The notes below the pieces were generated by a model. It was not told the origin of the DNA and did no database searches. It was given only the letters and a program-made list of their open reading frames with translations. A DNA stretch of 64,000 nt from Leptospira brenneri (GTDB taxonomy: Bacteria > Spirochaetota > Leptospiria > Leptospirales > Leptospiraceae), in NCBI RefSeq assembly GCF_002812125.1, contig NZ_NPDQ01000005.1:1-64000 (forward strand). Direction: 5' to 3'. Both the position numbers and the translations under genes were made by a program. Below are positions 16,924-26,246 of this stretch, in pieces; position 1 is the stretch's first letter, and each line of letters begins with the position of its first letter.

Positions 16924-17589
16924 ATGAAAGTTAGTAAAAATATTTTACAGTTTTTGTCCGAATTAAAGTTAAACAACAATCGAAATTGGTTTCTTGAAAA
17001 TAAGGACAGGTTTGTAACGATCCAAAATGAATTGTTACTCTTGACGGGGTATTTTTTATCTGAAATTGAAAGGTTTGATAAAACTGTCAAAGGTGTTGAC
17101 CCTAAGTCCTGTATCTTTCGAATCTATAAAGATGTTCGTTTCTCTAAAGACAAAAGTCCTTATAAAACCCACTTCGGAATTTTTATGAGAGGGGGCGGTA
17201 AACAAATTGAAGGTACTGGTTATTATTTACATATAGAACCTAACGGATCTTTGCTTGGTGGTGGTTGTTACAAACCCGATCCAAAATCTCTATTCAAAAT
17301 CAGAGAAAGCATGATCAGTCATTCAAAAGCTTTTAAAGGAATTTTGGAAAATCGTAAATTCGTGAATGAATTTGGAACTGAATTTTATGCAGAGAAATTG
17401 AAAACCGCTCCCAAAGGTTTTGATAAAGATCATCCCATGATTGATTTTTTAAAATACAAAGGATTTGCCGTTGCCAAAAAATTAAAAAATTCTGATTTAA
17501 CTTCCGATCAGTTTGTTCCTGAGGCAATCAAATCATTTCAAAATTTATATCCTTTGAATCAATTTTTGGAAGAGGCAATGAGGAAATAA
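16924..17589 (+). CDS. DUF2461 (TIGR02453-type) protein
   Basis: This 221-residue soluble protein has the marks of the DUF2461 family: FLSELKLNNNRNWFLENKDRF near the N-terminus, the IFRIYKDVRFSKDKSPYKTH block, and a central FMRGGG...YYLHIEPNGSLLGGG segment. The family is widespread and its function is unknown. The ATG at 16924 has AAGGAATT upstream; a longer frame from 16876 lacks a good site. It is followed after 18 bases by the DsbA-like lipoprotein and may be cotranscribed with it. Confidence 0.85.
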   Translation: MKVSKNILQFLSELKLNNNRNWFLENKDRFVTIQNELLLLTGYFLSEIERFDKTVKGVDPKSCIFRIYKDVRFSKDKSPYKTHFGIFMRGGGKQIEGTGYYLHIEPNGSLLGGGCYKPDPKSLFKIRESMISHSKAFKGILENRKFVNEFGTEFYAEKLKTAPKGFDKDHPMIDFLKYKGFAVAKKLKNSDLTSDQFVPEAIKSFQNLYPLNQFLEEAMRK

Positions 17590-17607
17590 TAAAGGAATCA
17601 AAATATT

Positions 17608-18525
17608 ATGATTTTACCTTTCCTGCTGATGGTTCTTTTCTTTTTTTCCTGTGGTGAACCTGTCACAGAAGATCGATTCCTTCCTGATTCTTTACCGACG
17701 GAAGAAGTTGTTAAAGATTCACTATCGGCTGACTCCTATTTAAGGAAATTACAGGAAGCCGCAAAGTTAGAAGGTAAAACTTTATCGGAATGGAAGGAGT
17801 CGGAACGTGGACAAGTTTCAGACCAAGAAATCACCAAATACTGGCAGATGGAAAGAAAATCCTTACCAAGGGAAGGTTCAGATACGGATGCCATTGATAG
17901 GCTCAGAGAATCCATTCGCATTCGGATTGTTTGGAGTCGAATTTTTCATAAGGTAGGTCTTCCGTGGAAAGGAAAATCTACTAGAATCTTAGATCAAGAT
18001 CTATTGAAAAAATTGGATCTTCGGAATTCGCCTAAGTTTGGTTTGCTGGATAAGAATACTCGGTGGGTGATTGTGGAGTGGAGTGACTATCTATGTAATT
18101 ACTGCCGCGAAACATTTCCACATACTAGGAGTATGCTATCAAAATATGGATCAAAAATTTTTTACGTTCATAAAGATTATCCCTTAGATGATGAATCTAA
18201 AGAGGGAATTTTCCCCTTGGCTGTTGGTAGGTGTCTCTGGGAAAAGGATCCAAATCAATTTCCAAATCATATGCAGGTTTTGTATACCAATGCAAAAAAA
18301 ATATTTCGTGGAGAAACTTTTTCTGTAGTTGGCTCGGAATCATTGGAATCCTGCCAGAAGGTAGACCTCGATACCAAATATTTTGACCAAGTTCGAAAAG
18401 ATATGAAAGAAGCTTCCGCACTTGGCGTAAGTTCTGTCCCCACTTTTTGGGTGAATGGTCGGTGGATTGTGGGGGCACTTAATGCCCAAACATGGGAAAG
18501 AGTTTTAAAAGATACAGCGCACTAG
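17608..18525 (+). CDS. DsbA-like thioredoxin-fold lipoprotein
   Basis: This 305-residue protein has a short lipoprotein signal ending in FFFSC. After a charged helical region (~30-125) comes a thioredoxin-fold domain with the redox pair in CNYC (~residue 165) and the cis-proline loop in SVPTFWVNG (~285). This is the DsbA/DsbG/'thioredoxin_4' type. It probably forms or reshuffles disulphides in the periplasm. No DsbB partner is in the window. The ATG lies 18 bases after the DUF2461 gene. The long N-terminal helical region is unusual for plain DsbA and resembles the SurA-like N-terminal parts of some redox lipoproteins. Confidence 0.82.
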   Translation: MILPFLLMVLFFFSCGEPVTEDRFLPDSLPTEEVVKDSLSADSYLRKLQEAAKLEGKTLSEWKESERGQVSDQEITKYWQMERKSLPREGSDTDAIDRLRESIRIRIVWSRIFHKVGLPWKGKSTRILDQDLLKKLDLRNSPKFGLLDKNTRWVIVEWSDYLCNYCRETFPHTRSMLSKYGSKIFYVHKDYPLDDESKEGIFPLAVGRCLWEKDPNQFPNHMQVLYTNAKKIFRGETFSVVGSESLESCQKVDLDTKYFDQVRKDMKEASALGVSSVPTFWVNGRWIVGALNAQTWERVLKDTAH

Positions 18526-18594
18526 TCATTAAAATATTTCTTGCCTTCTTTCTATGGTAGGTTCTCCTTGATCCACGTTTTCTGAGGACAGGTT

Positions 18595-20058
18595 ATGAAA
18601 TTTAAACCCTATTTGATTCCTTTTTTAAGTTTACTTTTTCTGATGAATTGTGGTAAAAAACTCCACTTTTCTATGGTCACTTCCACATCGATGGAAAATG
18701 GACTTCCTTTTTTTGTGTTAGATGGTAAAGAGTGGAAGGCAGAACCTGGAGCAGAGTTTGTCAAATTACATTTTTATGCGGACAATGCGTTCTCTTTAAG
18801 TAAAGTATCTATTGAGTCTTGTTCTGGTCCATTCAAGGATCGTGTTGCTGCTTATGTAAACTTTGATGAAGTTTATGCTAGTACTGATGTTCAGAAATCC
18901 AATTCAGAAGTAATGTTTGATCCAGTTGTTCAGGCAAGGTCGGTTACTTTGAATTTTCAAAGAAATCAAAACATTTGCCTTAAGTCAGTAAAGTTTTATG
19001 ATGAAAAGAATAAGGCTTATCGAACATACGCACCGGAAATTATTTCTGGTTCAGTGACTGCTTCCGAAACTGCTTCCCCGGAACCAACTTATTCCGTTAT
19101 GAATCTATTTGATTCCAAATATGAAAATGGATACGCATCGGTTAAAGGTGGAGTAGGCGTTACTTTTAACTTTGATTTTGCGGAAAAGAAAAAAATATCA
19201 ATGATCAAGATCTGGAATGGATACCAACGTTCTGATGTTCATTGTATTAAAAACGGAAGGGTTAAGTCTTTCCTTCTCACTGGAGATGATGGATATTCTG
19301 CAAAAATCAATGTAGAAGATTCGATGGGTAGCCAAGAGATTTCACTTCCCACTCCTTATAAGGGCCAAAAACTATCTATGAAAGTAGAGGAAATTTATCC
19401 CGGACTCACTGAAAAAGGAATCGTACTATCCGAGCTCAGGTTCGGTCATGATGGTGATTGGTTTGCGATGGACACTCTTCCGAAATCCAAGGAAACCGCT
19501 GCCAGAAATTTTGATGCTTTCACAAAAGCTTCACTCAGGAAAGTTTTGAATCGCGGTTTGACAGGGAAGGAAGTGACAGAGGTGGCAGAAGGAGAAGTAA
19601 CCGATTTACCTGCTGGAGCCGATAACGAAGTTGCAGTGGAAGAAAATTTAAATCCTCCGACTGCTTCTGATTGGACGATCCGATTGCGTTCTGATGGAAC
19701 TTTCTTTTTGGAAGGTTCAACAGCTCGTACGAACTATGATGCCGGTGAAGAAAGTTCACAGAGATTTTACGGAATGGGTAATTACGAAGTCAAAGAAACT
19801 ACTCCAGGAAAAATTGAACTTCGTATTTTTGGATTTCTTCGCAAACAAACATTCACTAATTTTTTGGACTATGGGGAAGGAGATTGTAACGGTTGTGGTC
19901 GCGATTGTAACCAAGTGAAAAATCCAGATCCAAACAACACAGAGAAAATTTTCCAAGAGTTTGTGACCTTGCAAGTCAGAGGAAAACAATACTATTTAAC
20001 CAATTCCAAAAAAACAGACAATCTGGACTTTTCAACATTGGAACTTAGTTTGGAATAA
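18595..20058 (+). CDS. Lipoprotein with discoidin-like / NADase-type glycan-binding domain
   Basis: This 487-residue protein has a lipoprotein signal ending in LFLMNC. Two beta-rich domains follow (~residues 40-150 and ~155-300); the second (NLFDSKYENGYASVKGG, IKIWNGYQRSD) looks like the discoidin-type fold annotated in Leptospira as NADase-type glycan-binding. The C-terminal part contains a cysteine cluster (CNGCGRDC). It is probably a surface or periplasmic binding lipoprotein. GAGGACAGG precedes the ATG. It is followed after 4 bases by another lipoprotein, so the two are likely cotranscribed. Function is inferred from fold likeness only. Confidence 0.68.
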   Translation: MKFKPYLIPFLSLLFLMNCGKKLHFSMVTSTSMENGLPFFVLDGKEWKAEPGAEFVKLHFYADNAFSLSKVSIESCSGPFKDRVAAYVNFDEVYASTDVQKSNSEVMFDPVVQARSVTLNFQRNQNICLKSVKFYDEKNKAYRTYAPEIISGSVTASETASPEPTYSVMNLFDSKYENGYASVKGGVGVTFNFDFAEKKKISMIKIWNGYQRSDVHCIKNGRVKSFLLTGDDGYSAKINVEDSMGSQEISLPTPYKGQKLSMKVEEIYPGLTEKGIVLSELRFGHDGDWFAMDTLPKSKETAARNFDAFTKASLRKVLNRGLTGKEVTEVAEGEVTDLPAGADNEVAVEENLNPPTASDWTIRLRSDGTFFLEGSTARTNYDAGEESSQRFYGMGNYEVKETTPGKIELRIFGFLRKQTFTNFLDYGEGDCNGCGRDCNQVKNPDPNNTEKIFQEFVTLQVRGKQYYLTNSKKTDNLDFSTLELSLE

Positions 20059-20062
20059 AAGG

Positions 20063-20680
20063 ATGAAATCTGTGTTTTTTCGTTTAATCTCTGTTATCCC
20101 ATTTTTTCTTATTTTGGTTGGATTTTCTTGCGGTGGTGAATCAGAAAAAAAAGAGAATTTTCAAACACAAAACTCGGTTTCTAATCCAAACAAAGCAAAT
20201 AAGGTTTCCCTGTTTATCAAATGGGAAACCACGGGCCTTCCTTTGGAAATGGAAATCCGAGAACCGAGTGGAGCTCAAGCTCTAACTTTATGGACAACAG
20301 GATCAGTTAAAGAAGGAAAAAAAACGCCTTTTGGTGATTTGATTCCTGAGAGCAAACTTGTTCTCAAACCGGGTTCCAAAAAACAATTTTTACTCGTGAT
20401 GAAAAATCCGACAGATTCTCCGGTTTATTTTTTTGCGGCTCCCCATTCTGCAATCCCAGTAGAACATAGTTTTGGATTTAAATTCAAATGCCTTTGTGTG
20501 AATCATGCGTTTACTGTCCCTGCAGGGGAAACTTGGTTTCGCGTGGTTGAGATCCGTCTTGCTCCCGATTTTTTAGGTGACCATCTTACCTTAACTCACA
20601 ATTTAATTGGAGTTAGTCGAGAAAGGATGTTACAATTCGAGAAGAGTGCTGGTAGTTCTATCCCGAGTGAGATGGATTGA
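20063..20680 (+). CDS. Lipoprotein with His/Cys-rich, cupredoxin-like region
   Basis: This 205-residue protein has a lipoprotein signal ending in GFSC. After a low-complexity spacer it is beta-rich, with PHSAIPVEH, the cluster CLCVNH and a late HLTLTHN. The spacing of His and Cys recalls metal-binding cupredoxin-like domains, but no exact blue-copper or CuA motif is seen. It starts 4 bases after the discoidin-like lipoprotein. It could be a periplasmic copper or electron-carrier lipoprotein; this is inference, and another beta-sandwich is possible. Confidence 0.6.
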   Translation: MKSVFFRLISVIPFFLILVGFSCGGESEKKENFQTQNSVSNPNKANKVSLFIKWETTGLPLEMEIREPSGAQALTLWTTGSVKEGKKTPFGDLIPESKLVLKPGSKKQFLLVMKNPTDSPVYFFAAPHSAIPVEHSFGFKFKCLCVNHAFTVPAGETWFRVVEIRLAPDFLGDHLTLTHNLIGVSRERMLQFEKSAGSSIPSEMD

Positions 20681-20767
20681 GATTGGTCACTGCAACTTTC
20701 CGTCCCGGTATCTTTTCCCCTTGGTTGGAACTTTAAGGAAATTATATAAATGAATGAACCTTCCGTT

Positions 20768-23700
20768 TTAAGGGCAGGTATGATTTACAGGGAGATTGTA
20801 TTTATTGGAGAGATAACACTCTACAATATGCCGGTCACTCGTACTTAGTACTTGGTCGAAGTAGATCAAATCTCCCATAAAACCTTCGAGATAATCGCCA
20901 TCACCTGGCGGAGTACCAAGCCAAGCATATTTACCAATAGATAAGTTTCCGCTGCTACAATTGTAAGTGGGTGGCCCAGAACTGGAGGAACTAACCGAGT
21001 TTCCCCCTTTGTAGAGATTTCCAGAAGTACCATTATGATCTAGAGACAAAAGGACGAATTCATTGATATTATAGAATGAGGCATTGGAATAAACTCGTGA
21101 AGCATTCGATTGTAAATCAAATAAGCTAACAATTTTCCCGCCTCCTCCATTTGGTAAGTATAATAACTTACCAAATTCTCCATTGTGAAAAATTCCATCG
21201 CTTCCTCCGTATTTCATATCGTTGAACACGGCAAAGATGGTATTGGCAGGAGTGTTGAGTTCAGGGGTACAGGCTCTCGTGAGAAACGTTCCTACAAGTG
21301 CCACATAGCGCAGACTTTTTGATCCGTTGATACCTGTGGCATTAAAGATTGGTTGTTGGCTGCCAGTGCCTTGGCTGACATGAAATCCGTTTCCGCTCCG
21401 GTCATCCATAATACTGACACAGTTCGTTCCTCCAGAGCAAGATCCTGGACCAAAAGAGGCAGCTTCCGGCATTAGAAAGAATTTTAAGCTACTGCTAGCA
21501 GGTGTTTGGTTCCATGAACTTACTTGTGTGGGATAATGGCCAGATAGAACTCGGATCTCTGCATCAGTAAGGACGCGGTTATAGATTCTGATTTCATCAA
21601 GATCACCAGAAAAATTTCCCACTCCATCAAGGCGCCTACCCACTTCCAGACTTGGCCCAGGGACTGTGGACCAGGATTTCGACCCTGAAGCACGTAAAAC
21701 TCCATTTTCGTAGACTTCCGTGTTTGTGGAATTGAAAGTTCCGCAGAGATGCATCCACTGGTTTCGAAAACCTTCATGAAAGGTTGTGACATCATCTGCC
21801 ACACCAAACATCCCTGTGACAGTATCGGAAACAACAAGTCCATTACCTTGCGAAGTATTGAAGGTACCATATCCCACTATATATTCACCAAGGGAACTTG
21901 ATTTATTAAACCAAGCGCAAATGGTCCTTGGGTTATTTCCTGAAGGCAAACCGTTTGGACTTAACTTTTGCATAAAGGAGGCACCATTAAAATAATAAGC
22001 TCCGCTTGGGTGGCCGTTGCGATCGTTTGTGGTGATGGCCCCTGTTATGTTTAAGTTGTTTCCTGCGCTCCCATAGTCCTTTGCATTTCCATTGAACGGA
22101 TAGTAGGTGATGAGTCCTGAAGGAATTTGTACACCTAGTCTCTGGATGTCATCATTGTCTAAAGCTCCGTTAAAAAAACGAACATCCGATATTTTGCCCT
22201 TAAAATAAAAACCATTGCCAGCATCTCCCACCTTGAATGTGTTTGCTGGTGCAATGGGATTACTTGTAAAGACAATGGAGTCTTGTTTACCGTTAATAAA
22301 AATTTGCCAATTGGGATTTGATCGTCTGAGAACGACATGAGCCCATTGATTTAACGGTAATTTCATTGTTGTATTACCACTAGGACCAACTGCTCCAAGT
22401 GAGACACTGAGAGTTCTTGATCCTCCAATGTAGGTCAAACCATACCCGTTCACACCACCTTGACCGTTGTAGAAGATAAACTGAGTTCCAGTCGTACTTT
22501 CAGGATAAACCCAAGCGGAAACGGTCAAATTATCGGTGATTGCTGGGGTAATGTTAGAAGTGGATTGGATGAGTTCTCCACTGCCTTGAAATTCATAGGC
22601 GCCATTGGCAAGGCCATTTTCATCCATGGTAGGAGTGGGGGCACCAGTCACCAAACCATTGTTTGTTCCAATGGAATCGTTCGTATTTCCATCAAACGTG
22701 TATCTTAATAATTCTGATGGTTCTAGATAACGTACCGAATGGTTTCCTGTGTCAGAGATATATACACTCAGGCCATCGGACAATAAATGACCTGGAAAAT
22801 TTAGAAGTCCATTCCCTCCTGTATTATCAGCATATCCAGTGGTACTTCCTGCAAGAGTAGTGACTTTATTTGTGGATAGATTTAAATGCCTGATTTTATG
22901 TCCTGACCATTCCGAGACAAACAAATTTGTCCCATCAGTCGTCAGTCCATGAGGATCATTGAACTGGGCAGCGGTTCCAATTCCATCGGTGGATGCTTGT
23001 ACACCGTCACCAGCAATAGTATCGACAGCATTGGTTCCCGTAAGATTAATCCTACGAATTTTATGCCCACCACCAGCTCCAAGATCAGTAATGTAAAGGA
23101 ATCCTCCCAGGCCAACGGCTGTTATAGGAGACACGAAACGAGCGTTTGTCCCTATGGTATTATCGGTAAAAGTACAGAGAGAAGGGCTACCGGCAATCGT
23201 ACTGACTGCAGTTGTGGTAGGGTTTACAACTCGAATCGTACAATTTCCTCGATCTACAATATAAAGACTTCCGTTAAAAAGTGTAATTGAAGATGGGTTA
23301 TTGAAAGAGGCGAGAATCCCTGAAATGTTATCAGCAGAAGCTGCACTCCCACTGCCGGCAAATGTAGAAACTACGGAGGTGGCCAGATTAACCTTTCTAA
23401 TCCTTCCGCCAGAAGATTCCAAAACAAACAAATTGTTGCCGTTTGTTGTTAGTCCAACAATTCCATTAAACTGTGCGGCAGTTCCTATTCCATCTTGGCA
23501 ATTGGTTGTGACAGTACCCGGACAGGTTGTACCACCACCGGCATTTCCTCCGGCAAGGACCGTGGTAGTTCCGTTGGATTTATCAATCTTACGAATCACT
23601 GCGTTTGCCGTATCGGCAACATAGACAAAATTACCATCTGTGGTAATCATACTTGGCCCATTGAATCGTGCAGCTGTAGGTCCTGCTGATGCAACAGCTC

Positions 23701-24466
23701 CACCGGTAATGGCACCACCACCACCAGCATTCGTAGGATACGATCCCACTCTAGTTCTAATAAATGATCTTCGTCCGATTAAGTTTGTTCCAATATCTGT
23801 GCTTGCATTAGGGTGGATATTCCCACCGACAATGTAGCCGGTCACACAAGTGATGAATATAGTTACGTTGGCCGATGCCATGGTTCCAATAGAAAGATTT
23901 GGATCATCAAAAGAACAGATTGTACCGGCAGGTTGGGCCGTGAGTGTCACTGCATAATTGGAACCAGTTGCTACAAGAGTTGTAAATTTTGTAAGACCTG
24001 TAGTTGCTATGTTTAAAGTATCGGCTCCATTATTCTCTACGGTGATTGTTCCGCTAAGGCCGGAGACATTCACGCCCACTTCATAAAAATTGGCCCCGAG
24101 TCCACATGTAACACTTACGTTTGTTATGTTGTTACTTTGTACAACACCTTGGGCGTTGGCAATGGAACAGATGAGTCCTGCGCCATTCGTGACAAAACTG
24201 ATAGAGTAACTTTGGCCTGAACTGAGTTTTGTTGGGAAGGTGAAGTTTCCATCTTCGGATACAGTGACCGACTCCTGGTTGTTGGTCAAAGTGACCGATG
24301 TTCCGGGAATGAGGCCAGAGACGGCGCCACCAATACTATGTCCTGTAAACTGCGGGCCTGAAAAAAAGCGTAGGAAAGCCAGAAACTCTAAGGGGCTCCG
24401 AGTCAGAGAAGGGAGGGAACAGGAAGAGAGGAATAGGAATACAAAGGGTAATGTAAATCTCTTCAT
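20768..24466 (-). CDS. Giant surface lipoprotein: NHL beta-propeller plus LamG domains
   Basis: This 1232-residue protein has a lipoprotein signal ending in LSSC. In order it shows two Ig-like/carboxypeptidase-regulatory-like repeats (~40-210), a run of NHL-type repeats (~245-590; RFNGPSMITTDGNFVYVAD, IRKIDKSNGTTTVLAGG) that should close a beta-propeller, and two LamG/concanavalin-like domains (~600-780 and ~795-985) with the LSVSAWVYP / RTICAWFNK and DEIRIYNRVL signatures. A third lectin-like domain fills the C-terminus (~1000-1232). This architecture suggests binding of sugars or host/environment ligands at the cell surface. It is monocistronic and convergent with the two lipoprotein genes. 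Codon and repeat structure are regular, with no frameshift. Confidence 0.85.
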   Translation of the reverse strand: MKRFTLPFVFLFLSSCSLPSLTRSPLEFLAFLRFFSGPQFTGHSIGGAVSGLIPGTSVTLTNNQESVTVSEDGNFTFPTKLSSGQSYSISFVTNGAGLICSIANAQGVVQSNNITNVSVTCGLGANFYEVGVNVSGLSGTITVENNGADTLNIATTGLTKFTTLVATGSNYAVTLTAQPAGTICSFDDPNLSIGTMASANVTIFITCVTGYIVGGNIHPNASTDIGTNLIGRRSFIRTRVGSYPTNAGGGGAITGGAVASAGPTAARFNGPSMITTDGNFVYVADTANAVIRKIDKSNGTTTVLAGGNAGGGTTCPGTVTTNCQDGIGTAAQFNGIVGLTTNGNNLFVLESSGGRIRKVNLATSVVSTFAGSGSAASADNISGILASFNNPSSITLFNGSLYIVDRGNCTIRVVNPTTTAVSTIAGSPSLCTFTDNTIGTNARFVSPITAVGLGGFLYITDLGAGGGHKIRRINLTGTNAVDTIAGDGVQASTDGIGTAAQFNDPHGLTTDGTNLFVSEWSGHKIRHLNLSTNKVTTLAGSTTGYADNTGGNGLLNFPGHLLSDGLSVYISDTGNHSVRYLEPSELLRYTFDGNTNDSIGTNNGLVTGAPTPTMDENGLANGAYEFQGSGELIQSTSNITPAITDNLTVSAWVYPESTTGTQFIFYNGQGGVNGYGLTYIGGSRTLSVSLGAVGPSGNTTMKLPLNQWAHVVLRRSNPNWQIFINGKQDSIVFTSNPIAPANTFKVGDAGNGFYFKGKISDVRFFNGALDNDDIQRLGVQIPSGLITYYPFNGNAKDYGSAGNNLNITGAITTNDRNGHPSGAYYFNGASFMQKLSPNGLPSGNNPRTICAWFNKSSSLGEYIVGYGTFNTSQGNGLVVSDTVTGMFGVADDVTTFHEGFRNQWMHLCGTFNSTNTEVYENGVLRASGSKSWSTVPGPSLEVGRRLDGVGNFSGDLDEIRIYNRVLTDAEIRVLSGHYPTQVSSWNQTPASSSLKFFLMPEAASFGPGSCSGGTNCVSIMDDRSGNGFHVSQGTGSQQPIFNATGINGSKSLRYVALVGTFLTRACTPELNTPANTIFAVFNDMKYGGSDGIFHNGEFGKLLYLPNGGGGKIVSLFDLQSNASRVYSNASFYNINEFVLLSLDHNGTSGNLYKGGNSVSSSSSGPPTYNCSSGNLSIGKYAWLGTPPGDGDYLEGFMGDLIYFDQVLSTSDRHIVECYLSNKYNLPVNHTCP

Positions 24467-24673
24467 GGGATTTTTTCTCTTCCTAATGGAAGAATGGAAT
24501 CTATTGGAATTTAATCAAGAAATTTCGACTATCAAATTTGGAAGTTTTCAATTTTGGATACATCCTGATTAATTCCCTGCATTTTCGTTGTGTTTTTACC
24601 TAATTTCCGTTCGGGAAAGTCGTTTCTAATTCATTAAAATTTAAGAGTCAAAATCAAAATTTGAGGAAATCAA

Positions 24674-24936
24674 ATGTCAGTAAATATATATGTAGGCAAC
24701 CTTTCTTACGAAATGACGGAAAACAAGTTAAATGAACTTTTTTCAGTCACGGCGCAGTTTCATCTGCTAAAATCATTACAGACCAGTAAACAGGTGGTTC
24801 AAAAGGTTTCGGCTTTATCGAAATGAAAGAACGTGGCGATGCAGATAAAGCAATTAGTGATTTGAATGGAAAAAACATTCTTAACCGCGAAATGAAAGTG
24901 AACATCACGAAACCAAAAACAAACAACTGGAATTAA
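24674..24936 (+). pseudogene. RRM RNA-binding protein gene, frameshifted and with a nonsense codon
   Basis: The first 24 codons encode an RRM N-terminus with RNP2 (NIYVGNLSYEMTE). After Ser at 24743 the sequence continues in another frame as HGAVSSAKIITDQ, a loss of one base near 24746. An in-frame TAA at 24787 then stands where a Tyr is expected (DQ-stop-TGG). RNP1 (KGFGFIEM) and the C-terminus up to TAA at 24934 follow intact. Two separate lesions in an ~88-residue gene argue for a true pseudogene rather than a single read error. GAGGAAAT precedes the ATG. Confidence 0.85.
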
Positions 24937-24968
24937 GTTTTAAAAAAATTATTTTTAATAAATAAATC

Positions 24969-25001
24969 AACAAAGATATTCCTATTTGGAATATCTTTGT
25001 T
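24969..25001. terminator. Bidirectional hairpin terminator
   Basis: AACAAAGATATTCC and GGAATATCTTTGTT form a perfect 14-bp stem around TATTT, between the convergent RRM pseudogene and AraC gene. On the minus strand it is followed by an A/T-rich stretch including seven T. Confidence 0.7.
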
Positions 25002-25074
25002 AACACTTTTCTCTTGGACGTATTATTTAAATACAATTCAAAAGACACTACGAATAAGGATTAGCTTTTGAAAT

Positions 25075-26124
25075 TTATAAAAATGAATTTTCATGATTTC
25101 TAAAATCTTCTCTAAATTTTCTCGGAGTTGTACCTGTCCAATTTTTAAATGCATGATAAAAGTTTGCAGGGTCACTGTATCCCAGCTTTTCTGATATTTT
25201 TTCAATGCTAAGATTCGTAGATTCTAACAATCGAAATGCTTTATTTTTTATGATATCATTTGCAATATGTTTATAAGTTATTCCCTCGTTTTTAAGTCTC
25301 CTTCTTAATGTCCTCGTTGAAATTTTCATTTTTTTAGCCATTTCTTCCATTGTATTTTCTATACCATTGATACGAAATCTTTCATTCACCTTTTCATAGA
25401 GCGACTTCTCTGATCTTAAATAATTGTATTTTTCGTTGCATTCGGCGGCATATTTTTTTTGTAATAAACCATTTGCTTTGGGAAGATGTTGGTGCAAATG
25501 GTTTGCATCAATAACGAATTGATTTCTTTGTTTTCCAAATTCAACCGGGCAATTAAAAATTTCTTTGTATAAGTTTATATATTTTGGTTTTTCGTAGGTT
25601 AATGATACTAGTTTTATTTTTAATGGAGTACCTAGTATATCAGAACAGAATCTAATAATTGAGGAAAATTCTCTTTCGCAAAGAAATATTCGTAAATCGC
25701 TTAAATCCAAAAGCTCTTTTGCATTAAGGTAAAGATAACCGCCCTTAACAAATAGTTCATATTCAAAAAATGTTAGAGTGAGTTCTGTATATTTAAATAA
25801 TAATTTTAGTGCCTCATAGAGAGTATTGGACAACATAGCAGCCATTCCTAAATCTCCCATTAGACCAATGTGATACTCTTTCCCAAGTAATAAACCTAAC
25901 TCCGGTATTTGAGCCACACGTTGAATGTTTCTTAATAACTGTAATTCTTCTTCTGTTTGAATGTATTTTTCAGGGTTGGACAAATCATTAGGTAATAGCT
26001 TTGTACCTTCGAATATTCTCTTAAGCGGTATTTTATGAGATTTTAGAATTTCAATTGTATGAGATATGGAATTAATGCTCCGCCTGTAAGGAAGTTTCCC
26101 GTTGCTTTTTAAAATCAAATCCAT
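25075..26124 (-). CDS. AraC-family regulator (OruR/ArgR-like, Arabinose_bd N-domain)
   Basis: This 349-residue protein has an N-terminal sensor domain (~20-210; GLLLGKEYHIGLMGDLGMAA fits the 'Arabinose-binding domain of AraC' type). A C-terminal double helix-turn-helix follows (~245-345; MAKKMKISTRTLRRRLKNEG and ISEKLGYSDPANFYHAFKNW). It is divergent from the amidohydrolase gene, and two direct repeats with a 21-bp period lie between them, so it probably activates that gene in response to its substrate. The ATG at 26124 opens MDLILKSNGK. Confidence 0.88.
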   Translation of the reverse strand: MDLILKSNGKLPYRRSINSISHTIEILKSHKIPLKRIFEGTKLLPNDLSNPEKYIQTEEELQLLRNIQRVAQIPELGLLLGKEYHIGLMGDLGMAAMLSNTLYEALKLLFKYTELTLTFFEYELFVKGGYLYLNAKELLDLSDLRIFLCEREFSSIIRFCSDILGTPLKIKLVSLTYEKPKYINLYKEIFNCPVEFGKQRNQFVIDANHLHQHLPKANGLLQKKYAAECNEKYNYLRSEKSLYEKVNERFRINGIENTMEEMAKKMKISTRTLRRRLKNEGITYKHIANDIIKNKAFRLLESTNLSIEKISEKLGYSDPANFYHAFKNWTGTTPRKFREDFRNHENSFL

Positions 26125-26178
26125 ATCTAATTCGTTCCTTGTCCTGAATTCACAGATATTTTGTCCGTTAGTACAATT

Positions 26179-26211
26179 GTCATTATTAATTTTTCGATTA
26201 TCATTGTTTGA
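26179..26211 (+). promoter_or_regulatory. Direct repeats, AraC-type operator candidate
   Basis: TCATTATTAAT (from 26180) and TCATTGTTTGA (from 26201) start exactly 21 bp apart in the intergenic region between the AraC regulator and the amidohydrolase. Same-direction half-sites two turns apart are the usual AraC arrangement. Confidence 0.5.
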
Positions 26212-26246
26212 ATCACTATGATTGGCTTTGGAGGGCGAATAATAAA

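Noticed and set aside
22949..23837. Several plus-strand frames inside the 1232-residue lipoprotein
   Set aside because: They are antisense shadows of Gly/Thr-rich repeats; no start signals.
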